Below are positions 1-17,170 of a stretch of DNA of 50,779 nucleotides, in pieces. The notes below the pieces were generated by a model that saw only the letters and a list, made by a program, of their open reading frames with translations, did not search any database and was not told the origin of the DNA. Source of the DNA: Chloroflexota bacterium. Its GTDB lineage: Bacteria > Chloroflexota > UBA6077 > FW602-bin22. The stretch spans positions 1-50,779 of the forward strand of contig VGOZ01000016.1 of NCBI GenBank assembly GCA_016875715.1. The letters run 5' to 3'. Position numbers and translations under genes: made by a program. The stretch's first letter is position 1. Each line of letters starts with the position of its first letter.

Positions 1-1
1 C

Positions 2-9343
<9,342 letters not shown>

Positions 9344-9362
9344 GGGGGTGACCCGGTGGGGT

Positions 9363-9536
9363 CCCTCCGCTCACCCTGCCTTTCTCCCGCGGGGAGAGGG
9401 GACTCTTGGCGGTGTCGAACGTGCCCGATCCCGTGCGTAGGCGCTGACCGATCCCGCTGAGTTCACGGCCGGCGACGGCGCCAGACAGCCCTCGCCCGCG
9501 AAGGCGGGACAGGGTGGAGCGAAGCGGAGGGTGAGG
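9363..9536. repeat. Inverted pair of GC-rich intergenic elements
   Basis: The 345-base gap between the giant gene and the next gene (9344-9688) holds two imperfect, inverted copies of one element: 9363-9400 (CCCTCCGCTCACCCTG, then a CCCGCGGG-centred palindrome) and 9489-9536 (a CCCGC/GCGGG hairpin followed by CAGGGTGGAGCGAAGCGG and GGGTGAGG). This resembles the common 'CACCCTCCGCTTCGCTCC' class of bacterial intergenic repeats. No gene is seen in the gap; a promoter lies at its right end. Confidence 0.55.
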
Positions 9537-9609
9537 CTCGCGGCCGCTCGCGTGAGTGACCGTTCCGTGACGCCGGCGGGCGCAGCCACGAACCCGTGCG
9601 GCGAACCGG

Positions 9610-9638
9610 TTGACAGGTTCCGGAGGGGCCCCTAGGCT
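9610..9638 (+). promoter_or_regulatory. Sigma-70-type promoter (TTGACA-N17-TAGGCT)
   Basis: A perfect -35 TTGACA (9610-9615) is followed after 17 bases by TAGGCT (9633-9638), a plausible -10 about 50 bases before the GTG of the small unknown gene at 9689. Confidence 0.6.
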
Positions 9639-9688
9639 AGGCTCGGACGCCTGACCGAAATCCGGGCGCCGGGCGGTGTGGTAATCAC

Positions 9689-10219
9689 GTGGCTCGGGAA
9701 GTCGCCGCGAACGCGGGCACCCCTCCTCGCGAGATCGTCGCCTACCTTCTGCGTCTTCGCCCTGTCCTGCGTCATGCGATCCAGGTGCGTCGCCAGTTCA
9801 TCGAGCAGGTCGGTCTGCTGATCGAGGAGGTGCGGCGGGCCGACCCGATCACCATCTCTCGGCAGGCCACCCGACTGGGACTGGAAACGGTGCCGCTCTT
9901 TCGTGATGCGCGGAGCCAGGTGAGTTCGCTCATGCCCCCGCCTGAGTGCCAGGGCTGCAATCAGGCGATTGCGGAATGGCTCGATCTGCAAATCGCCGCT
10001 TGCGGCCTCCTGAACGAGATCGGGCAGCGGCGCGACGTGCGGCGCGTGCGCGAGGTGCAGGAGCACCTGGGCGGGGGACGCGTCCACGCGGTCCGCTTCA
10101 ACGATGAGTACGCCAGGATCAAAGAGGACCTGCGCGCGCGGGTGCAGCGCGTGCTGGGGCCGCGCCGCCGGAAGGGTGGGTTCCTCGGCTTTCTGAGCCG
10201 ATTGTTCGACTCCGCCTGA
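9689..10219 (+). CDS. Hypothetical helical protein, 176 aa
   Basis: I do not recognise the family. The protein is predicted mostly alpha-helical, with a basic N-terminal half (RLRPVLRHAIQVRRQF), one CxxC pair (CQGC near residue 91) and a strongly basic C-terminus (RVLGPRRRKGGFLGFL) ending in a short amphipathic, possibly membrane-touching segment. There is no signal peptide or transmembrane helix. It starts with GTG; the good TTGACA/TAGGCT promoter upstream supports it being a real gene. The Shine-Dalgarno signal is weak. It precedes the cyclase-AAA-TPR gene by 102 bases and that gene seems to have its own -10, so co-regulation is uncertain. Confidence 0.7.
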   Translation: MAREVAANAGTPPREIVAYLLRLRPVLRHAIQVRRQFIEQVGLLIEEVRRADPITISRQATRLGLETVPLFRDARSQVSSLMPPPECQGCNQAIAEWLDLQIAACGLLNEIGQRRDVRRVREVQEHLGGGRVHAVRFNDEYARIKEDLRARVQRVLGPRRRKGGFLGFLSRLFDSA

Positions 10220-10275
10220 GAACAAAGTGCTAGTGGTCGGCGTATTCCTTCGTGGTGGCGCGGCGCGACCCTCCG

Positions 10276-10281
10276 TAGAAT
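10276..10281 (+). promoter_or_regulatory. TAGAAT -10 element before the cyclase gene
   Basis: TAGAAT occurs 40 bases before the GTG at 10322. No good -35 is visible. It matches the hexamer recurring before other starts in this window. Confidence 0.4.
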
Positions 10282-10321
10282 GGGCGGGTGCGCCCGTGCG
10301 TGAGGGCGTGACGATCGTGGA

Positions 10322-13300
10322 GTGATCGGGTTGCGCTGCGAGACGTGCGGTTTTGAGAACCCCGCGCACCATCGTTTCTGCGGCGCCTGCGGCACGCGTA
10401 TCGTCATCTTCTGTCCCTCGTGCGGGGCCGGAAGTTCGGCACGCATGCGTTTCTGCGGGCTGTGCGGCGGGGCGCTGCCCGGCGGAGCTCCGAGCGCGGT
10501 CCCCCAGGCGGCCACCACAGGATGGCCCACGACCGGGGCTCGGCCGATGCCTGGCGCGGCACCGCCACCCGTGGGTGTATCGCCGAACGCCGTTCCGCCG
10601 GGTCCGGTAGGAGCGCCTCAGGTCGCGGCCGGGTGGGTTGCGCCGATCGGAGCCGTGCCCGTCGCGGTGCCGAGCGCGCCGGTGGCCGCTCCTGTCCCGG
10701 TCGCGCCGCCGAACGCGAGCCCGCCCCTCCGGGCCCTGCCGGTCCAGCCGGCGCCTCCCGCGGAGCCTCCTCCCGCGATAGACCCGATCGGCGCCGCCGC
10801 GCCGCGTTCGGTCGAGGACGCGCACGGCGCCCCGGAGCAGGAGCGCCGCGTCGTTTCGGTGCTGTTCACCGATATGTCGGGTTCCACGGCCATGGCCGAG
10901 AAGATGGACCCCGAGGAGTTCACGTCGATCGTGAACGATCTTTTCGCTCGCCTCGGCGCGTGCATCCACCGCTACGACGGGCATATCGACAAGTACATCG
11001 GCGACGCCATCATGGCCACCTTCGGCGCGCCCATCGCCCACGATAACGATCCTGAGCGGGCGATCCTCGCCGCCCTCGAGATGCAGGATGAGGTCCGTCG
11101 TGTCGCCGCGCGCCTTCACAAGCGCACCGGTGTCCTCCTGCAGATGCGGGTCGGCATCAACTCCGGCGAGGTGATCGCCGGGCATGTCGGCTCGGAGGCG
11201 AAGGCCGAGTACACCGTGATGGGCGATACCGTCAACACGGCGAGCCGACTGGAACATGCCGCGCCCGTGGGTGGCGTGCTCGTCTCGGAGTCGACCTACG
11301 AGGCGACCCGTGCGTTGTTCAACTGGCGGGTCCCGGAACCGATCACGGTCAAGGGGAAGTCCGAACCGCTCAAGGTCTTCGAACCAACCGGTCGCGCGAC
11401 GGGACCTCGCGGCGTGCGCGGGATCGCCTGGACTCGGACCCCGTACGTGGGGCGCCAGGGCCTGCTCGACGACCTTGTCACGGCCTACCGCAAGGTCATC
11501 GATCGGCGATCGGCGGTTTTCGCGGTGGCCGGCGAAGCTGGTCTCGGTAAGACCCGGCTGCGCCACGAGTTCAGCGCCGCGGTCGAGCGGGCGGGTCTGG
11601 AGGATGATGCGCTGTTCCTCCTAGGCCGATGCCTGCCGTACGCGCAGGGGAATTCCTATGGAGCGATCAACTCACTCCTGCGCACCTGCTTCGAACTCGG
11701 CAAGGACGCGGTCGATCGCGACACGTTCGTCGCCGCGATGGAGAGCCACGGCCTGGGCGCCGAGGCAATCGAGACGCTGCTGCCCATGCTCACGGGCGGG
11801 GCGGTGCGCGGCGCGCTCGATCGACTGCCGCCCGACCAATGGCAGCAACTGGCCTTCGCGACCATCCGCGAGATCGTCCACGGCATTGCGGCTACGCGGC
11901 CGGTGATCCTGTTCTTTGAGGATCTCCACTGGATCGACCCGTCCTCCCGGGATCTCCTCAGCAACCTGATCGCCAATACGCATGGGCAGGCGGTGCTCTT
12001 CTTCCTCATCTTTCGGCCAGATCTCGCCGAGCCGCCGGTGTGGCGGGCCCACCCGGGTTACAGCCGCCACGATCTGGAGCCGCTCAAACCCGAGGAGTCC
12101 CGAGCGCTCATCAACGCGATTCTGCCGGGGATTGAGTTCCCCACTGGCCTCCTGGATCAAGTCATCGCCCGTGCGGCCGGAAACCCGTTCTATATCGAGG
12201 AAATCGTTAAGTCCTTCGAGAGTTCGGGCGCGATCCGACGCGAGGGCGACCTGTGGGTCGCGTCCAACGAGGTGGAGCAGTTCGTCGTCCCGGAGACCAT
12301 TCAGGCGATCCTGCGCCCGCGGATCGATCAACTCGAGGAGCAGTCGCGGCGCGTGCTCCAACAGGCTGCCGTGGTCGGGAGGTACGTCCCTCGCCCGCTG
12401 CTCGAGGCGATCACCGACGTACGCCCGCTGGAGCCACCGCTGGCCGACCTCGAGCGCGCCGAATTGATCCGTCAGAGCGACGATGGCACGGGCTTCACCT
12501 TCCGCACCGTCCTGGCCCAGGAGGTGGCCTACTCCATCCTGCTGCTGAGACGTCGTCGCGCCTATCATCGACGGGCCGCGGATGCGTACGAGCGGTTCGG
12601 CGCCGATGCGCAAGAGCGGTACGTCGACGACCTCGCCTACCACTACGCCATGGCCGAGGTGTGGCCAAAGGCGCTGCTCTTCGGGCGCCGTGCTGGGGAC
12701 CGCGCTCGCGCGCTGTACGCGAATGCCGAAGCGATCCTCCACTATCGCCGCTGCGTCACCGCGATCGATCGGCTCGAGGAGCTTCTCGCCTCGGAATGGC
12801 CGGCCGACCGGGCGAAGGAGCCGGAACTCGCCGATCTGAACCGGCAGGATCTGGTCCTTCAGCGGCGCGATATCGTCGTGCAACTCGCCGAGGTCCACGC
12901 GCTCCTGGGGCAGTACGATGAGGCGCTCGCGACGTTCGGCACCGCGCTCGAACTCGCCGAGAACGATGGCGATCTGCTGGCGCACCTGCACCTGCGCGTC
13001 GCCGAGGCTGTTCACGAGAAGCGCGCGCAGTGGCAGGAGGCGCTGCAGAGCCTGCTCCGCGCCCGCGAGTGCCAGGGCCGTGCGAGCGCCGATCCCGGAT
13101 TGGATGCGCGCATCGACATCGCGCTCGGTCGGGTGTACTGGCGGCTCAATCGGCTCGAGGAGGCGCGTGCGATCGTCGAGACGCGAATCGGCCTGCTCGA
13201 AGGGACGAATCTGAACCTCGAGCGCGCGCGCGCCTATCGCCAGCTCGGGAACCTCGCCGCCGCCACGGGGGACTTCACGAGCGCGCGCGATAACTGGGAG

Positions 13301-14113
13301 AATGGCCTGGCGGTCGCCTCCGAGACCGAGGATGGGCGTGAGGTGGCGCCGTTCCTGCAGAACCTGGGCGTCGCGGCGTTCCGTCTCGGCGACCCCGAGC
13401 GAGCACGGCAGTACTTCGAGCGGTTGAACGCCCTCTGCGAGCGCATCGGCGATATCTGGATGCAATCGACGGCGCTGGGCAGTCTTGGCGGCGCGGCGCG
13501 GGCGCGCAACGAGATCGACGCTGCGGTCGAGTTCTACGAGAGGAGCGCGCGCATCAAGGCGCGGATCGGCGACCCGCGCGGGGTGATGATCGCCTACAAC
13601 AACATCGCCGAGGCGCTGGCCGACAGGGGCGACCTGCCCGAGGCGATCGCGACCCTCGATCGTTCCCTGGCCATCGCGCGCGAGAACGGCGCGCACGACA
13701 AGGTTCCCTACATCCAGCGCCTCACCGGCGAGTACCGGCTCCAGACCGGCGACATCGATCAGGCCGAGCGGCTGGCGACTGAGGCCATCGATTCGGCGAA
13801 GATCACGACCGATCGCATGGAGGAGGCGCTGAGCGGTCGGCTCCTGGGCCGCGTTGCGCTGGCGCGCCAGCATGCCCGCGACGGGGCCGATCTCCTCGCC
13901 GCCGCGGTCGACGCACTGCGCGGTTTGAAGAATCCGCACGATCTCGGCGTGACCCTCCTGGACCTCGCCGACGCGTGCATCGAGTTCGACCAGGGGGATC
14001 GCGCCCAGGCTGCGCTTGTCGAGGCCGAGCCGCTCATCGCCCGCGCCGGGACCGCCGCGGATAAGGCCAGGCTTGCGCAACTGCGCGAGGCGTTAGCCGC
14101 CCCGGCCGCCTGA
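10322..14113 (+). CDS. Zinc-ribbon / class III nucleotidyl cyclase / AAA ATPase / TPR regulator
   Basis: A 1,263-residue soluble signalling protein. Residues 1-55 hold two CxxC...CxxC zinc ribbons (CETCGFENP, FCGACG, CPSCG, FCGLCG), followed by a Pro/Ala-rich linker to about 175. Residues about 177-358 form a class III adenylate/guanylate cyclase domain with metal-binding Asp184 (LFTDMSGST) and Asp228 (YIGDAIMATFG) and the late EYTVMGDTVNTASRLE motif, so it should be catalytically competent; ATP versus GTP preference is not decidable here. Residues about 375-700 are an AAA/NB-ARC-like ATPase: Walker A GEAGLGKTR (404-412) and Walker B with Asp534 (FFEDLHW). Residues about 800-1250 are TPR repeats. 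This architecture is a known family of presumed signal-sensing cyclases. Start GTG at 10322 with GGAG just upstream. The downstream gene is convergent, 2 bases away. Confidence 0.9.
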   Translation: MIGLRCETCGFENPAHHRFCGACGTRIVIFCPSCGAGSSARMRFCGLCGGALPGGAPSAVPQAATTGWPTTGARPMPGAAPPPVGVSPNAVPPGPVGAPQVAAGWVAPIGAVPVAVPSAPVAAPVPVAPPNASPPLRALPVQPAPPAEPPPAIDPIGAAAPRSVEDAHGAPEQERRVVSVLFTDMSGSTAMAEKMDPEEFTSIVNDLFARLGACIHRYDGHIDKYIGDAIMATFGAPIAHDNDPERAILAALEMQDEVRRVAARLHKRTGVLLQMRVGINSGEVIAGHVGSEAKAEYTVMGDTVNTASRLEHAAPVGGVLVSESTYEATRALFNWRVPEPITVKGKSEPLKVFEPTGRATGPRGVRGIAWTRTPYVGRQGLLDDLVTAYRKVIDRRSAVFAVAGEAGLGKTRLRHEFSAAVERAGLEDDALFLLGRCLPYAQGNSYGAINSLLRTCFELGKDAVDRDTFVAAMESHGLGAEAIETLLPMLTGGAVRGALDRLPPDQWQQLAFATIREIVHGIAATRPVILFFEDLHWIDPSSRDLLSNLIANTHGQAVLFFLIFRPDLAEPPVWRAHPGYSRHDLEPLKPEESRALINAILPGIEFPTGLLDQVIARAAGNPFYIEEIVKSFESSGAIRREGDLWVASNEVEQFVVPETIQAILRPRIDQLEEQSRRVLQQAAVVGRYVPRPLLEAITDVRPLEPPLADLERAELIRQSDDGTGFTFRTVLAQEVAYSILLLRRRRAYHRRAADAYERFGADAQERYVDDLAYHYAMAEVWPKALLFGRRAGDRARALYANAEAILHYRRCVTAIDRLEELLASEWPADRAKEPELADLNRQDLVLQRRDIVVQLAEVHALLGQYDEALATFGTALELAENDGDLLAHLHLRVAEAVHEKRAQWQEALQSLLRARECQGRASADPGLDARIDIALGRVYWRLNRLEEARAIVETRIGLLEGTNLNLERARAYRQLGNLAAATGDFTSARDNWENGLAVASETEDGREVAPFLQNLGVAAFRLGDPERARQYFERLNALCERIGDIWMQSTALGSLGGAARARNEIDAAVEFYERSARIKARIGDPRGVMIAYNNIAEALADRGDLPEAIATLDRSLAIARENGAHDKVPYIQRLTGEYRLQTGDIDQAERLATEAIDSAKITTDRMEEALSGRLLGRVALARQHARDGADLLAAAVDALRGLKNPHDLGVTLLDLADACIEFDQGDRAQAALVEAEPLIARAGTAADKARLAQLREALAAPAA

Positions 14114-14115
14114 TC

Positions 14116-14601
14116 TCAGTGCCACGTCCAGACGACGTTGGCGAAGAAGTTCCACGCCATGGCCACGCCGATGCCGATCAAGTTCGCGATGAGGAAGTAT
14201 TCCGCTCCGGCTAGCGCGCGGAGAGGCTCCTCGTACGCGACCGCGACGTAGGACGTGACGCCCGTCGTAACGGCAAGGCCGATGAGCGATACCGCGTTGT
14301 ACTTCGCCAGCCGCCGCATCGTGGGCCGGAGGGCCATTCGGATCAGCCCGCCGACGAGAGGCAAGCGCTCGAGCGCTGGGATCCGCCGTTCGCGCATTTC
14401 GGCCGTGCGGAAGGTCCAGAGATTGTTGCCGAAGAAGTTCGTCACGATCGCGGTTTCCACGGCCAGCGCGGTCGATAGAGGGAGAGGCAGGCCGAGGATG
14501 CGAAAGAGCAGGTAGTTGACCGCGAGCGTCACCGGCACGCCGGTCGCGCCCACGATGGCGAACTTCACGAAGCGGCGGCCCGTCGCCTGGCGATCGCGCA
14601 T
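14116..14601 (-). CDS. GtrA-like flippase-type membrane protein
   Basis: 161 residues with four transmembrane helices, beginning RRFVKFAIVGATGVPVTLAVN and containing the family-typical ETAIVTNFFGNNLWTFR and the closing NFFANVVWTW. GtrA-family proteins are thought to move polyprenol-linked sugars across the membrane for cell-surface glycosylation. The gene lies 71 bases downstream of a polyprenol-phosphate glycosyltransferase on the same strand, the classic pairing, which supports a role as membrane partner of that enzyme. The insertion between helices 2 and 3 (about residues 68-100) is longer than in minimal GtrA proteins. It ends 2 bases from the convergent cyclase gene. Confidence 0.88.
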   Translation of the reverse strand: MRDRQATGRRFVKFAIVGATGVPVTLAVNYLLFRILGLPLPLSTALAVETAIVTNFFGNNLWTFRTAEMRERRIPALERLPLVGGLIRMALRPTMRRLAKYNAVSLIGLAVTTGVTSYVAVAYEEPLRALAGAEYFLIANLIGIGVAMAWNFFANVVWTWH

Positions 14602-14672
14602 GAATGCATCGCGACGGCGACGTCGCGCCGGAGGCGCGACGGTCGATTCCGAGTGCAGATCGCCGATCTGGC

Positions 14673-15416
14673 TCAGGGAACGGTCCCCCGGTCACGGGCC
14701 GACGGGGCCGCGAGCGGTGGCGGCGTGAAGCGGAGGCGCCAGACGGCGGTCGCGGCCTCGCGGACGATCCGACCGGACATCTTCGACTGCCCGATGCGGC
14801 GGTCGACGAAGGTGATCGGAGTCTCGACGATCCGGCCCCCCAGCTGGTGGATGCGATAAGTCAGTTCGATCTGGAAAGCGTAGCCTTCGGAGCGAATCGC
14901 GGTGAGGTCGAGGCGGCGGAGGATCGCGGTGCGGAAGCACTTGAACCCGCCGGTGACATCGTGCACCGGGAGGCCGAGGATCGTCCGCGCGTAGAGTGAT
15001 CCGCCACGACTTATGGCCCGGCGAAGGAGCGACCAATCGGGGGTCGAACCGCCCGGGATGTAGCGCGAACCCAGAGCGAGATCCGCGCGCTCGGTCAGTT
15101 GGGCCAGATGGGGGAGAACGGCGGGATCGTGGGAGAAGTCCGCATCCATCTCGAAGACTCGCTCGTACCCGCGGTCCAGCGCCTGCCTGAAGCCGGCGAC
15201 GTACGCGGTACCCAGTCCCAGCTTGCCTGGTCGGTGCAGGGCACTCAACCGTCCGGACCAGCGGGGACGCATCGCCTCGACCAACTGCCCCGTGCCATCC
15301 GGCGACCCGTCGTCGACCACGAGCAGGTCGAAATCGGTCGGCTGGAGGACCGCCGTCACCAGGCTCTCAATGTTCTCGCGCTCGTTGTAGGTTGGGACGA
15401 CGACCAGACCCGACAA
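14673..15416 (-). CDS. Polyprenol-phosphate mannosyl/glucosyltransferase (GT2)
   Basis: 247-residue family-2 glycosyltransferase of the dolichol-phosphate-mannose-synthase (DPM1) type. Visible motifs are VVVPTYNERENI at the start, LLVVDDGSPDGT, the acceptor-site EMDADFSHDP (the DxD-like metal site), GSRYIPGG and TGGFKCFR. It would transfer a sugar from a nucleotide donor to polyprenol phosphate at the cytoplasmic face. There is no C-terminal membrane domain, in line with a separate GtrA partner encoded downstream. The start is TTG at 15416, only 8 bases after a minus-strand TATAAT, suggesting a leaderless transcript. The upstream gene is divergent and shares the promoter region. Confidence 0.9.
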   Translation of the reverse strand: MSGLVVVPTYNERENIESLVTAVLQPTDFDLLVVDDGSPDGTGQLVEAMRPRWSGRLSALHRPGKLGLGTAYVAGFRQALDRGYERVFEMDADFSHDPAVLPHLAQLTERADLALGSRYIPGGSTPDWSLLRRAISRGGSLYARTILGLPVHDVTGGFKCFRTAILRRLDLTAIRSEGYAFQIELTYRIHQLGGRIVETPITFVDRRIGQSKMSGRIVREAATAVWRLRFTPPPLAAPSARDRGTVP

Positions 15417-15423
15417 CAGGGGA

Positions 15424-15430
15424 TATTATA
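15424..15430. promoter_or_regulatory. Overlapping divergent -10 elements
   Basis: Plus strand reads TATTAT (15424-15429) and minus strand TATAAT (15430-15425), superimposed. The plus start ATG (15444) and minus start TTG (15416) are 14 and 8 bases away, so both mRNAs would have almost no leader and the two polymerases could not bind at once. Confidence 0.5.
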
Positions 15431-15443
15431 CGGATGGCCTCCG

Positions 15444-16010
15444 ATGCTCTCGGCTGATGTCGCCTCGGTCCAGGATCGCGATCTGCTCGCCCGGCTCACC
15501 ACGTACTTTCAGTCGTTGGAGGCGCGCGTCCAGGAGGGGCAGGGCTGGCTGATCTTCAACGCCCAGCGCGGGCGCACGCTGCGCATCACCCGGTTCGTGC
15601 TGGAGCGACTGGACGCGCGGCGTCCGTTCCTCTCGTACTACCACGTGCCCTGGCGCGACTTCGCGCTCAATGCTTACATGAGCCGGGTCGAATTGCCGTC
15701 GACCGGATTCGTCGTGCCGACCGGGCGCGACGCGGAGTACGACATCGCCGGTCGGGTCTCGCGCGATCAGTACTACCACATGCGCGCGACCGACGTGCTC
15801 CTCCTCACCGGGCTGGCGCCCGAGCACCGCTTCGAGGTGGATCATCTGGATGCGGTCATCAGCGCGCGCTTCACGCGAAGGCTGCCGATCCTGCTCACCA
15901 CGCCTCATCCGCCGCACGACCTGCCCCGGCTGTTCGCGGCCGCGGGCGGCACCGACGCGTGGACGCGGCTGTATGAGGGTATGCTTCGGACGAGCCTGAT
16001 CGCATTCTGA
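15444..16010 (+). CDS. DnaC/IstB-like AAA+ fold protein with degenerate nucleotide motifs
   Basis: 188 residues, function unknown. The layout resembles the C-terminal AAA+ part of DnaC/DnaA-type proteins: GQGWLIFNAQRGRTLRI stands where Walker A is expected (GRT instead of GKT/GKS, and no leading Gly), ATDVLLLTGLAPE stands where Walker B and DDLGxE are expected (acidic pair lost), followed by a sensor-1-like RLPILLTTPHPPHDLP and a TRLYEGM end. Fold assignment is my inference from motif order; ATP binding looks impaired. The ATG at 15444 was chosen because it follows the -10 directly; the frame extends further upstream but only antisense to the glycosyltransferase. It is 19 bases from the cupin gene, probably one transcript. 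Confidence 0.6.
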   Translation: MLSADVASVQDRDLLARLTTYFQSLEARVQEGQGWLIFNAQRGRTLRITRFVLERLDARRPFLSYYHVPWRDFALNAYMSRVELPSTGFVVPTGRDAEYDIAGRVSRDQYYHMRATDVLLLTGLAPEHRFEVDHLDAVISARFTRRLPILLTTPHPPHDLPRLFAAAGGTDAWTRLYEGMLRTSLIAF

Positions 16011-16029
16011 GAAAGCGGAAGGAGAACCC

Positions 16030-16416
16030 GTGCACATCCTCTCGATGGACGACAGCCCCGCCCCGATCATCTGGAACGGCTACCTTCGCGCTGGCTACGC
16101 GACCTGGCCGGTGGGCCAGACCTGCCCCGTGCACTACCACCAGCGCGCCGCGGAGGTGTTCATCTTCTTGGAAGGCGAGTGCGATTTCGTCGTGGATGGC
16201 GAGACGCAGCGCGTGCGCGCGGGTCAGACCGTCTATGTCGGCCCGGGCGCCTCGCACAAGTTGACCGCGGTGGGCGATCGACCGATGAAGATGTTCCTGG
16301 CCGTCCTGCCGAATCACGAGCCGACCCACACGATCCAGCAAGATGATGGGTCTTGGCGCGACCACAACCGTCAGCCTCCTGGGCCGACAGATGTCTGGAT
16401 CGGCAAGGGGGACTGA
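16030..16416 (+). CDS. Small cupin-domain protein
   Basis: 128 residues, single cupin_2 barrel. Motif 1 is recognisable as CPVHYHQRAAEVFIFLEGE (metal ligands HYH and E), and motif 2 as GQTVYVGPGASHKLTAVG. Cupins of this size bind a metal and act as dioxygenases, isomerases or ligand sensors; nothing here decides which. An AAGGAG ribosome site precedes the GTG start by 7 bases. The C-terminus continues past the barrel with a hydrophilic tail (QQDDGSWRDHNRQ). It follows the DnaC-like gene by 19 bases and the two may be co-transcribed. Confidence 0.82.
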   Translation: MHILSMDDSPAPIIWNGYLRAGYATWPVGQTCPVHYHQRAAEVFIFLEGECDFVVDGETQRVRAGQTVYVGPGASHKLTAVGDRPMKMFLAVLPNHEPTHTIQQDDGSWRDHNRQPPGPTDVWIGKGD

Positions 16417-16470
16417 ACCACACGCGTCGGGTCGGGGGGAGAACCGGGTCCCTCTTCCTCACCCGATGCC

Positions 16471-16769
16471 GTGATCGCGCGCCGCGGCCCCGCAGCCGAA
16501 CATCGGCGCGTGCGCCGTTTCGCGCTCGTGGCGGTGGTGTGCGCCGTCACTCTGGTGTCTCTGCCCCGGGTGACGGTGGCCTGTGGTCCGGAGCATCCGG
16601 GCTGTAACGGCGACGCCCTCATCGAACAGGCGCGATTCCATCTGACGGGCGGTTTTCGCCTGACCGCGGCCCGGATGCGCTACTGCACGCCCGTACGCCG
16701 GCACCCGACGACGCGCGCATCCACGCCCTCCTCAGCGAGATCGAGGCGCGCCTCGCCTCAGTCCGATAA
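16471..16769 (+). pseudogene. Small secreted TPR-like protein, broken by a one-base deletion
   Basis: From the GTG at 16471 the frame encodes a signal peptide (hydrophobic FALVAVVCAVTLVSL, then VACGPEHPGC) followed by DALIEQARFHLTGGFRLTAAR. The helix pattern then continues naturally in the next frame as DALLHARTPAPDDARIHALL up to SEIEARLASVR and a TAA at 16767-16769. Joined, these give one TPR-like helical hairpin of about 100 residues. The switch lies near 16670-16675, where one G added to CCCGG would restore the frame. Either a mutation or a sequencing error; without the shift the original frame runs on to 16800 with unlikely protein sequence. Confidence 0.6.
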
Positions 16770-16795
16770 CCGAACGCGGTCCGAGCGCCCATTCC

Positions 16796-16801
16796 TATAA
16801 T
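16796..16801 (+). promoter_or_regulatory. trxA: TATAAT -10 element before trxA
   Basis: A perfect TATAAT lies 38 bases before the ATG of thioredoxin, in a GC-rich region; GGAGG at 16826-16830 is the ribosome site. No TTGACA-like -35 is seen. Confidence 0.5.
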
Positions 16802-16839
16802 CCGATCGGCCTACTGCACAACTTCGGAGGGACTCTTGC

Positions 16840-17169
16840 ATGGCGGGCGCGGCGGTCGCGGTCACCGATACCACCTTTCAGAAAGAGGTTCTGTCATCGT
16901 CGCAGCCCGTGCTGGTGGATTTCTGGGCGGCGTGGTGCGGTCCCTGCAAGGCGGTAGCGCCCATCGTGGAGGAGATCGCGCGCGAGACCCAGGGCAAGCT
17001 GAAGGTCGCGAAGATCGACGTGGATGAGAACCCGAACATGCCGCAGCAGTTCGGCGTAATGAGTCTCCCCACGTTGATTGTGTTCAAGGGCGGCCGTGCC
17101 GTGGAGCGGTTGATTGGCTATCAGCCCAAGGCGCGCATGATGCAGGCGATCAACCCATACCTCGCCTGA
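16840..17169 (+). CDS. trxA: Thioredoxin
   Basis: 109 residues, the normal length of a cytoplasmic thioredoxin. The redox motif WCGPC is complete (Cys33 and Cys36) within LVDFWAAWCGPCKAVAP, the buried Asp (LVDFW) is present, and the cis-proline loop reads MSLPTLIVFKGG. It reduces protein disulfides using thioredoxin reductase, which is not encoded here. A GGAGG ribosome site lies 9 bases before the ATG and a TATAAT element 38 bases before it. The next gene starts one base after the stop, so it is probably co-transcribed with the amidase, a pairing with no obvious functional link. Confidence 0.97.
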   Translation: MAGAAVAVTDTTFQKEVLSSSQPVLVDFWAAWCGPCKAVAPIVEEIARETQGKLKVAKIDVDENPNMPQQFGVMSLPTLIVFKGGRAVERLIGYQPKARMMQAINPYLA

Positions 17170-17170
17170 G

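Noticed and set aside
11672-14080. 802-codon minus-strand frame opposite the cyclase gene
   Set aside because: Antisense of an evident AAA/TPR protein; open only because of high GC and codon bias.
10322-14113. Calling the cyclase protein an anti-phage system
   Set aside because: There is no effector gene next to it; neighbours are convergent lipid-glycosylation genes and a small unknown protein, so only the architecture is suggestive.
15099-15443. Longer N-terminus for the DnaC-like gene
   Set aside because: The extension is antisense to the glycosyltransferase and has implausible sequence; the promoter sits immediately before ATG 15444.
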